A DNA stretch of 6,503 nucleotides from an uncultured Collinsella sp. Its GTDB lineage: Bacteria; Actinomycetota; Coriobacteriia; Coriobacteriales; Coriobacteriaceae. The notes beneath the pieces are model-generated. The model was given only the letters and a program-made list of their open reading frames with translations. It made no database searches and was not told the DNA's origin. The translations under genes were made by a program, and so were the position numbers. The DNA is taken from positions 1 to 6,503 of the forward strand of contig UROA01000104.1 in NCBI GenBank assembly GCA_900549355.1. The letters run 5' to 3'. Each line of letters opens with the position of its first letter. The first letter of the stretch is position 1. This document shows, in pieces, positions 1-4,441 of the stretch.

Positions 1-24
1 GGCCTCGCGGCCTCCCCCTTTTTT
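1..24 (+). terminator. Right half of a rho-independent terminator cut by the window edge
   Basis: The window opens with GGCC-TCGC-GGCC followed by TCCCCC and six T residues (19-24). The GGCC arms pair around a TCGC loop. The TCCCCC would extend the stem if GGGGGA lies just left of base 1, which cannot be seen. The most likely reading is the end of a plus-strand gene outside the window, convergent with the minus-strand gene at 89-556. The run of A residues seen on the minus strand could let it work in both directions. Confidence 0.6.
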
Positions 25-34
25 GCGTTTACCG

Positions 35-57
35 GGCATAAATGACTCATTTACGCC
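35..57. repeat. Inverted repeat (hairpin) downstream of the minus-strand gene
   Basis: GGC-A-TAAATG is followed by ACT and then CATTTA-C-GCC, so the arms match over ten positions with one mismatch. In minus-strand RNA the mismatch becomes a G-U pair, giving an unbroken 10-bp stem with a 3-nt loop. It begins about 31 bases past the stop codon of the gene at 89-556. No U-tract follows in that direction, so it is not a standard intrinsic terminator. It may protect the mRNA 3' end or be a protein-binding palindrome (the core AAATGACTCATTT is symmetric about its centre). Confidence 0.5.
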
Positions 58-88
58 AGACGATTTAATTCTTTTTGGTATTGAGCTT

Positions 89-556
89 TTATTTAAAGAA
101 AATAAAACGAATAACAAGGGCAACTGCTATGGCTGCAATGATCAAAAGCAGGATTGTCAGTCGATGCTGCTTGCGTCGTTTACTTGATGAAACGAAGATT
201 GATTTTCCCTGTTTTGGCGTTTCGAGATAGCGAGCCGAATGCGTCAAGGTTTGCTTTGGTCGAGGACCTCTTTGTTGATGAGCGGCGGATGCTTTCATCG
301 GCTCATCACTAGCTGCGCTGTTTTTAGATAATGGTGCGTCTTTCAGATATACAGGGTCTCCCGAGGCGACGCCCATATGTTTACGTCCCGTTTGGGCATC
401 CTCGAGCGTTTGATATCGATTTCTCGTCACATACTCGGGCTCCGGATCATTAATGGGCTCTTGCGAGATGTGGGGGCGATGGAACCGTGGCGGCTGCGTG
501 GAAGTATCTTCCACCTGCGTCGGCATAAACATATTGTTCTGGTTTTGGTCGTCCAT
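89..556 (-). CDS. Hypothetical single-pass membrane protein with a C-terminal anchor
   Basis: I do not recognise a family for this 155-residue protein. Residues 1-125 are hydrophilic, rich in Gln, Pro, Ser, His and charged residues, with low apparent complexity and no catalytic motif that I can see; they look largely disordered. A basic stretch at 126-132 (KRRKQHR) precedes one hydrophobic helix at about 133-149, and the chain ends a few residues later in FIFFK. There is no N-terminal signal peptide. By the positive-inside rule the long N-terminal part should be cytoplasmic and the protein tail-anchored. The ATG is supported by AAAGGG (561-566 on the minus strand) only 4 bases upstream, which is somewhat close. 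GC content is about 50%, lower than in tilS or ftsH. It is divergent from hsp20 and separated from it by 277 bp. A coding role is likely from length, ribosome site and the coherent membrane segment; function is unknown. Confidence 0.7.
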   Translation of the reverse strand: MDDQNQNNMFMPTQVEDTSTQPPRFHRPHISQEPINDPEPEYVTRNRYQTLEDAQTGRKHMGVASGDPVYLKDAPLSKNSAASDEPMKASAAHQQRGPRPKQTLTHSARYLETPKQGKSIFVSSSKRRKQHRLTILLLIIAAIAVALVIRFIFFK

Positions 557-595
557 GATGCCCTTTAGCTCGTTACCAACAACGTGTACGCGCTC

Positions 596-601
596 ATTGT
601 A
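596..601 (-). promoter_or_regulatory. Possible -10 element for the minus-strand hypothetical gene
   Basis: Read on the minus strand this is TACAAT, a 5 of 6 match to the TATAAT consensus, about 40 bases upstream of the start codon. I find no convincing -35 element at 16-18 bp spacing, so the call is weak. Confidence 0.25.
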
Positions 602-648
602 AGCCCCTTGTTATTTGTAGCTGGGGACATACTCGGTATTTAAGCTCT

Positions 649-661
649 GGTTCAAAGAACC
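649..661. repeat. 13-bp palindrome in the divergent intergenic region
   Basis: GGTTC-AAA-GAACC is a perfect inverted repeat with 5-bp arms. It lies between the divergent hypothetical gene and hsp20, upstream of the HAIR-like repeat. It has no T-tract and is not next to a gene end, so an operator is more likely than a terminator. The bound factor, if any, is unknown. Confidence 0.45.
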
Positions 662-676
662 TTAACCTTCCTAAAA

Positions 677-697
677 CCTGAGTCATACGCACTTAGA
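677..697. promoter_or_regulatory. HAIR-like inverted repeat, candidate HspR operator
   Basis: CCTGAGT, seven bases, then ACTTAGA. The HAIR consensus bound by the MerR-family repressor HspR in actinobacteria is CTTGAGT-N7-ACTCAAG. The left arm matches 6 of 7, the right arm 4 of 7, and the spacing is exact. A further half-site-like ACTCAAA occurs at 715-721. The position upstream of a small heat-shock gene fits, but the right arm is degenerate and no hspR gene is in view. Confidence 0.35.
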
Positions 698-703
698 TAT
701 GCT

Positions 704-733
704 TATAGTACTGGACTCAAAAAACTTTATAGT
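704..733 (+). promoter_or_regulatory. Probable hsp20 promoter region with two TATAGT elements
   Basis: TTATAGT occurs twice, at 703-709 and 727-733, and TATAGT matches the TATAAT consensus at 5 of 6 positions. The first copy starts seven bases after the HAIR-like repeat, so a repressor bound there would cover its -35 region. Neither copy has a good -35 at ideal spacing, so the exact promoter is unresolved. Further AT boxes lie at 739-745 and 762-768. Starting near 716 would give a leader of about 118 nt. Confidence 0.3.
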
Positions 734-738
734 CGATG

Positions 739-827
739 TATATATGAGCACTGGGTGGGCATATATAAGAGCGTCAAAAGAAGTCCCAGTCACCTGGAAG
801 ATGACTCGGCAGTCCTATAAAGGAGTG
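739..827 (+). promoter_or_regulatory. Structured hsp20 5' leader, candidate RNA thermometer
   Basis: Three successive hairpins can be drawn. The first pairs TATATATG (739-746) with CATATATA (760-767) over a 13-nt loop. The second pairs CCAG (786-789) with CTGG (794-797). The third pairs TCCT (813-816) with AGGA (821-824) over an ATAA loop; below it a G-G mismatch (812/825) is followed by A811-T826 and C810-G827. The third hairpin covers the Shine-Dalgarno sequence. Known ROSE-type thermometers precede small heat-shock genes, have several hairpins, and mask the ribosome site with a mismatched stem. A 4-bp stem GACT/AGTC (803-814) competes with the third hairpin. No folding energy was computed, and the transcript start is unproven. 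Confidence 0.4.
818..825 (+). promoter_or_regulatory. hsp20 ribosome binding site
   Basis: TAAAGGAG sits 8 bases before the ATG at 834. It fixes the start there rather than at the in-frame ATG at 699, which has no Shine-Dalgarno sequence. Confidence 0.9.
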
Positions 828-833
828 GTAAAC

Positions 834-1265
834 ATGGCAAGCATGGTTCCTTATCGTTCGGTTTTTGGCGTTCGTCCCTCTGCAAGCTCGCTGTTCGATC
901 TGTTTGATGATATGAGCGACCTAGCGAACAGCTCGATTGCCTCTAAGGCGTTCCCCGTTGACGTTGAGGATAAGGGCGATGGCTATGAGGTCAAGGCTTA
1001 TCTGACCGGCGTCGCCAAGGACGATATCGATGTCGAGCTTAACGAGGGCCGTCTGTCCATTAGCGTGAATGTCGAGGAAGACGAGGAGAACGAGGGCAAG
1101 AACTTCCTGCAGAAGGAGTTCAGCTCGTACAGCGCGACGCGTGGCGTGTATCTTAAGGACGCTTCGAGCGAGGGCCTCTCGGCTAAGTACGCTGACGGCA
1201 TCCTGACCGTTACGGTTCCCAAGATCGTCGAGAAGAAGAACGTTACGAAGATCTCCATCGAATAA
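834..1265 (+). CDS. Hsp20 / alpha-crystallin family small heat-shock protein
   Basis: This 143-residue protein is an ATP-independent holdase chaperone: the family forms oligomers that bind unfolding proteins in the cytoplasm and hand them to DnaK/ClpB for refolding. Residues 1-37 are the variable N-terminal arm. The alpha-crystallin domain begins near FPVDVEDKGDGYEVKA and contains the typical LTGVAKDDIDVELNEGRLSI stretch. Near its end is AKYADGILTVTVPK, the hallmark A-x-x-x-x-G-I/V-L motif. The chain ends in ISIE, whose I-S-I (140-142) is the conserved IXI motif that docks onto neighbouring domains. Length is normal for the family. The start is set by TAAAGGAG at good spacing. The gene is monocistronic: a long structured leader lies upstream and a strong terminator 33 bases downstream. 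Regulation by HspR and/or an RNA thermometer is suggested by the leader but unproven. Confidence 0.95.
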   Translation: MASMVPYRSVFGVRPSASSLFDLFDDMSDLANSSIASKAFPVDVEDKGDGYEVKAYLTGVAKDDIDVELNEGRLSISVNVEEDEENEGKNFLQKEFSSYSATRGVYLKDASSEGLSAKYADGILTVTVPKIVEKKNVTKISIE

Positions 1266-1297
1266 CTTCGTTGGTGTTCTTCGCTATTAAAAGACAA

Positions 1298-1333
1298 CAA
1301 AAGGGGCTGGGAAGCGATTCCCGGCCCCTTTTG
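1298..1333. terminator. Bidirectional rho-independent terminator between hsp20 and the convergent walJ-like gene
   Basis: A 16-bp stem starting CAAAAGGGGC pairs with GCCCCTTTTG, closed by a GCGA (GNRA-type) tetraloop at 1314-1317. The only non-Watson-Crick position is a T-G wobble (1308/1323) on the plus strand. The A and T runs flank the GC core on both sides, so it can end plus-strand hsp20 transcripts and minus-strand transcripts of the hydrolase gene, whose stop codon lies 15 bases away. Confidence 0.92.
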
Positions 1334-1347
1334 CTGTTTAGGACAGT

Positions 1348-2157
1348 CTATTGAATGGTTGCTGGCCGATACTGGCTTGCGGGGCGTATCGAGAGTTTTC
1401 GCGATCCTTGGAGAAGGGTGGCGGAGCTGCCGAGCTCGTCATCCAGGGTTGCGGCCAGAGCTTTGGCATAGCTTTTGACGGTAAGGCTCGGACGATTGTT
1501 ATCTTGGCTGATATGCATGGCAATGAGCTGTTCGGTGCGATCGGTAACAAGTTCGCGCGCGGCTTCGGCGGCTTGGCCATTGGAGAGGTGTCCCCTTGCA
1601 GACAGGATGCGCTCCTGAAGAAAGCGGGGATATTCTCCCTCGCGCAGCATGGTCACATCGTGGTTGCTTTCGAGCGCGAGGACTCGACAATCTTTGAGGG
1701 TGTTCATGGCTTGGCTCGATAGCTCTCCGGTGTCGGTGGCAAACCCAATGGAATCATCGAGAGCATTGAATCGATAGCCGACCGGATTGATGACATCGTG
1801 TGATGTTGAGTAGGTTTGCACGTGGATGCCGGCAATGGATAGGTCGTCGCCGGGATCGAATTCCTCGACAGGCAGATGCGAAAGATTTTCTTTGTTCGAA
1901 AGAGTGCCCCTGCTGGCAAAGAGGGGGCCGTGCCAGTGCTTGCACCAGACATCGAGGCCCTTGATGTGATCGCTGTGCTCATGAGTAATGAGAAGAGCCG
2001 AGACGTTGTCTGCCGAGAGCCCCAGTTCTGCCATGCGCTTTAATGTCTCGCGGCGAGACAGTCCGTTATCGACCATAATGAGCCCCTGCGGGCCCTCGAT
2101 GAGTGCGCAGTTGCCTTTAGAGCCACTGCCGAGGATATGAAGGTGCAGACGAGACAT
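1348..2157 (-). CDS. WalJ/YycJ-like metallo-beta-lactamase-fold hydrolase
   Basis: This 269-residue protein belongs to the metallo-beta-lactamase superfamily and resembles the YycJ (WalJ) group throughout. The N-terminus has LGSGSKGNC (9-17). The metal motif THEHSDHIKG (58-67) gives the H-x-H-x-D-H ligands. Later ligands are probably H120 (TSHD), D142 (FATDTG) and H215 (AMHISQDNN). The ALESNHD (161-167) and GHLSN (189-193) blocks are typical of YycJ. The family is a predicted cytoplasmic metal-dependent hydrolase, possibly a nuclease; in Firmicutes it lies beside the WalRK cell-wall two-component genes, but none are seen here, so that link should not be assumed. I chose the ATG at 2157 because homology starts there; its ribosome site is weak (GGA, 5 bases upstream). 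A 27-residue upstream extension would overlap the tilS start and has no family resemblance. Convergent with hsp20, divergent from tilS. Confidence 0.9.
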   Translation of the reverse strand: MSRLHLHILGSGSKGNCALIEGPQGLIMVDNGLSRRETLKRMAELGLSADNVSALLITHEHSDHIKGLDVWCKHWHGPLFASRGTLSNKENLSHLPVEEFDPGDDLSIAGIHVQTYSTSHDVINPVGYRFNALDDSIGFATDTGELSSQAMNTLKDCRVLALESNHDVTMLREGEYPRFLQERILSARGHLSNGQAAEAARELVTDRTEQLIAMHISQDNNRPSLTVKSYAKALAATLDDELGSSATLLQGSRKLSIRPASQYRPATIQ

Positions 2158-2205
2158 AAGATTCCAAAGGATACAATGGGTGCGGACGAATAGAGGAGGA
2201 AGCAA
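2158..2205. promoter_or_regulatory. 48-bp divergent intergenic region between the walJ-like gene and tilS
   Basis: Both start codons face away from this short gap, so two promoters must overlap here or extend into the coding regions. TACAAT at 2172-2177 (plus) is a possible tilS -10, about 29 bases before the ATG. I see no clear -35 partner on either strand. Starts very close to the ATG are possible for the minus-strand gene. Confidence 0.35.
2192..2200 (+). promoter_or_regulatory. tilS ribosome binding site
   Basis: AGAGGAGGA is a near-ideal Shine-Dalgarno sequence about 6 bases before the ATG at 2206. It decides the tilS start and argues against extending the divergent hydrolase gene across it. 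Confidence 0.9.
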
Positions 2206-3744
2206 ATGCCTACGGTATCTCAGCATTATGGACACCATGCCGTGCCTGGGGCAGTCGATGAGACCCGGACGAGGCAGCAGGCTGCTCCTGTCGTGCTCAT
2301 GGTATCAGGCGGCGCGGACTCGACGGCACTGCTTCTTATGGCGTGCACATCAAAGCTGGATATCCAAGACGGACGCGGTGTTGCCCCCATTGCTCGCGAG
2401 CGCCTGCATGTGCTGCATGTAAACCATCATCTGCGCGGCAAGGCGTCCGATGGCGACGAGGCCTTTGTGCGTGAGCTCTGCGCGAAATATGGTTTACCGC
2501 TGTGCGTGGAGCACGCTTATTTTGATGGGGAGTCGGGCAATATTGAGGCCGCGGCCCGCGAGGTGCGCTATGCCGCGGCGCGGAGGTATGTTCGCGAACT
2601 CTGCGCCCAGACGGGGGCACCGCGAACGGCGGCTCGTATCTGCACCGCGCACACGTCTTCGGATCGCGCGGAAACGTTTTTGATGAACGCGATTAAGGGT
2701 TCGGGGCCCGCTGGCCTATCGAGCATTCCTCGCCGGAGGAATATCGTGGTGCGTCCCTTGCTCGACCTAACTCATGGCGAGCTCGTGGGCTATCTACAGG
2801 TACATGGTCAGCCGTGGCGTGAAGACGAGAGCAATGAGGATATCTCGTATCTGCGAAACTACGTGCGCCATCGAGTAATGCCAGTGGTGGCGCAGCGCAA
2901 CGCGAGCGTCTGCAAGACGATTGGCACCGCCTGCGAGATCTTAGGCGATGAGGACGCGTTTTTGTCTCAGCTTTCGGCACAGGCGTTTCGAAGCTGTTTG
3001 CGCAAAGAGGCAGCGGGTGCGCTGGTGCTCGATGCCAGGCGCCTGGCTGCGGCCGAGGTGGTAATCGCGCGGCGCATCGTGCGACTGGCGATTAAGCGCA
3101 TCGATCCGGACGCTCGTCCCGAGATGCGACATGTGGAGCGAGTCCTTTCCTGCGTTGCCGAGGGCACCGGCTCGGTCACGCTTCCGGCGGGGATTGACGC
3201 ACGCATTGAGTTTGGCATGCTGGCGTTTAAGGCGCCGGCGGCTCGCGAGGGCCTGGTCGCGGACTGGGTTACCGTACCCGGTCGTTTGCCGTTGGGCGGG
3301 GGGCGTATGCTGGTCACAGAACCGATGGCTGTTGAGCCGGGATGCGATATCGTGCGCCGCGCCCGTGAGCTTGCGGCTGCCGGGGAAGTGACAGCTTTGG
3401 TAGACGCGGCTGCCCTGGGTTTTGCCGACAGCGATAGTGAGCGGATCCTGGCGGGCTCGCGTGGCGAGATCCCTGCCGAGGCGCGATTGGCGCGCCTGTG
3501 GGTGGACGGTCCCGCGCCGGGAGACGTGATGTGCCCGTTAGGGATGAGTGGCCGAAGCAAGAAAGTATCCGATTTGCTAGGTGAGGCTCGCATTCCCGTT
3601 TCCGAGCGCGCCGGCGTGCCCATGGTGAGGACGGCGCCGGGGGGTGCCGTGGTGTGGGTCGCCGGAGTTCGCGCGGACGAGCGTTTTAAGTGCACGGCCG
3701 CAACGCGCGTGGCATATCTGCTCCGCGTGGTCGATGCGGAATAG
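2206..3744 (+). CDS. tilS: tRNA(Ile)-lysidine synthetase TilS
   Basis: TilS uses ATP to attach lysine to C34 of the CAU-anticodon tRNA-Ile, so that it reads AUA and is charged with isoleucine instead of methionine; the enzyme is cytoplasmic and usually essential. The 512-residue product has the PP-loop SGGADS (34-39), then HVNHHLRG (71-78), TAHTSSDRAET (147-157) with the KGSGPAGL loop, and WREDESNEDISYLRNYVRHRV (204-224), all in family order. The middle is a helical substrate domain. The C-terminal TilS domain is clear at about 434-500 (GDVMCPLGM, SKKVSDLL, RIPVSERAGVP, VWVAGVRADERF). In the second motif the usual H-x-x-D-D is H-T-S-S-D, so one conserved Asp is Ser152. The start follows a strong ribosome site and leaves about 33 residues before the PP-loop. 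hpt follows after 147 bp with its own likely promoter. Confidence 0.95.
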   Translation: MPTVSQHYGHHAVPGAVDETRTRQQAAPVVLMVSGGADSTALLLMACTSKLDIQDGRGVAPIARERLHVLHVNHHLRGKASDGDEAFVRELCAKYGLPLCVEHAYFDGESGNIEAAAREVRYAAARRYVRELCAQTGAPRTAARICTAHTSSDRAETFLMNAIKGSGPAGLSSIPRRRNIVVRPLLDLTHGELVGYLQVHGQPWREDESNEDISYLRNYVRHRVMPVVAQRNASVCKTIGTACEILGDEDAFLSQLSAQAFRSCLRKEAAGALVLDARRLAAAEVVIARRIVRLAIKRIDPDARPEMRHVERVLSCVAEGTGSVTLPAGIDARIEFGMLAFKAPAAREGLVADWVTVPGRLPLGGGRMLVTEPMAVEPGCDIVRRARELAAAGEVTALVDAAALGFADSDSERILAGSRGEIPAEARLARLWVDGPAPGDVMCPLGMSGRSKKVSDLLGEARIPVSERAGVPMVRTAPGGAVVWVAGVRADERFKCTAATRVAYLLRVVDAE

Positions 3745-3795
3745 CGTCCCACGCCTGCTATTCTGTGCGACGTTGACGGTATTCCCGCGCTGATG

Positions 3796-3826
3796 GCGCA
3801 CGGGCTGGTAAATTTACCCCGTGCGC
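3796..3826. repeat. Nested inverted repeat with a perfect 12-bp palindrome upstream of hpt
   Basis: The core GGTAAATTTACC (3807-3818) is a perfect palindrome. It is flanked by perfect 8-bp arms, GCGCACGG (3796-3803) and CCGTGCGC (3819-3826), with three extra bases (GCT) on the left. As RNA it would fold into a long hairpin with a 3-nt bulge. It starts about 50 bases after the tilS stop and has no T-tract, so it is a poor intrinsic terminator. It lies right against the -10 element at 3830-3835 and covers the -35 region, so it is well placed as an operator for hpt-ftsH. Confidence 0.6.
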
Positions 3827-3835
3827 TGCTAGAAT
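3827..3835 (+). promoter_or_regulatory. Extended -10 promoter for hpt-ftsH
   Basis: TGCTAGAAT combines the TG extension with TAGAAT, a 5 of 6 match to TATAAT. The -35 region is poor (TGGTAA at 18 bp spacing matches 3 of 6), as often tolerated with an extended -10. Transcription would start near 3842 and give a leader of about 50 nt. Confidence 0.5.
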
Positions 3836-3891
3836 GTGTAGTTCGCGTCCATACGGCGGTGTGTGGGCGATAAGCACAAGAAAGGGTTGTC

Positions 3892-4440
3892 ATGGCTTCT
3901 CAACATCCGGATATCGAGAAGGTTCTGTTCACGCAGGAGGATATCGACGGTATCGTCTCTCGCCTGGGCGAGGAGATTACGCGCGACTACGCGGGTAAGG
4001 ATCTGGTGCTGATTGCGGTCCTGCGCGGCGCCGTGGTCTTTATGGGCGACCTGATGCGTAAGATCGAGCTGCCGACCAACATCGATTTCATGGCTGTTTC
4101 GAGCTATGGCGACGGTGTGAAGTCCTCGGGTATCGTGCGTATCATTAAGGACCTGGATATCGACATCCGCGGTCGCGACGTGCTGATCGTCGAGGACATT
4201 CTGGACTCGGGCCTGACGCTCAAGTATCTGATGAAGAACCTCGAGAGCCGCAAGCCCGCTTCTCTGGAGGTCGCCGCCTTCCTGTGGAAGGACGTTGAGG
4301 ACCGCGTCTCGGCCATCACGCCCAAGTATGTTGGAACCCATTGCCCCGATGCCTTTGTGGTGGGCTACGGCCTCGACTATGCCGAGCGCTATCGCAACCT
4401 TCCGTATCTGGGCATTTTGAAACCGGAGGTTTATTCGTAA
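3892..4440 (+). CDS. hpt: Hypoxanthine phosphoribosyltransferase
   Basis: This cytoplasmic purine-salvage enzyme joins hypoxanthine or guanine to PRPP to make IMP or GMP, releasing pyrophosphate. The 182-residue product is normal in length for bacterial HPRT. Visible motifs are VLRGAVVFMGDL (43-54), whose LRG loop contacts pyrophosphate, the flexible-loop SYG (71-73), and the PRPP signature VLIVEDILDSGLTL (97-110) with its paired acidic residues. The purine-pocket segment is FVVGYGLDYAERYRNLP (155-171), including the usual Phe, Val and Asp contacts. The residues just before that segment (YVGTHCPD) differ from the common YVGFEIPD. The ATG follows AAAGGG (3881-3886) at 5 bases. ftsH starts one base after the stop, so the two are co-transcribed. 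In several Gram-positive groups HPRT is inhibited by (p)ppGpp; nothing here tests that. Confidence 0.95.
   Translation: MASQHPDIEKVLFTQEDIDGIVSRLGEEITRDYAGKDLVLIAVLRGAVVFMGDLMRKIELPTNIDFMAVSSYGDGVKSSGIVRIIKDLDIDIRGRDVLIVEDILDSGLTLKYLMKNLESRKPASLEVAAFLWKDVEDRVSAITPKYVGTHCPDAFVVGYGLDYAERYRNLPYLGILKPEVYS
4425..4430 (+). promoter_or_regulatory. ftsH ribosome binding site inside the end of hpt
   Basis: GGAGGT lies within the last codons of hpt, 11 bases before the ftsH ATG at 4442. The spacing is slightly long. Its position makes translational coupling with hpt termination (stop at 4438-4440) likely. Confidence 0.75.
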
Positions 4441-4441
4441 G

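Noticed and set aside
377..568. Plus-strand 63-codon open frame opposite the hypothetical gene
   Set aside because: Without a ribosome site or protein features, and fully antisense to the better supported gene at 89-556.
699..833. 45-residue N-terminal extension of Hsp20 from the ATG at 699
   Set aside because: No Shine-Dalgarno before 699, no family resemblance in the extension, and a strong ribosome site directly before 834. The stretch has promoter and leader features instead.
2158..2238. 27-residue N-terminal extension of the WalJ-like protein
   Set aside because: It would run across the tilS ribosome site and start codon, and family similarity begins at the ATG at 2157.
3725..3754. GCGTGG/CCACGC 6-bp inverted repeat around the tilS stop as a terminator
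   Set aside because: The loop is 18 nt and no T-tract follows; likely chance in GC-rich DNA.
3773..3778. TTGACG as the -35 element of the hpt promoter
   Set aside because: No -10-like hexamer at 16-18 bp downstream; the nearest good -10 (3830) is far too distant.
2967..3893. 308-codon minus-strand open frame antisense to tilS
   Set aside because: Composition (Ser, Arg, Ala, Thr, Pro rich) is that of an antisense shadow of a GC-rich gene; tilS is clearly the coding strand.
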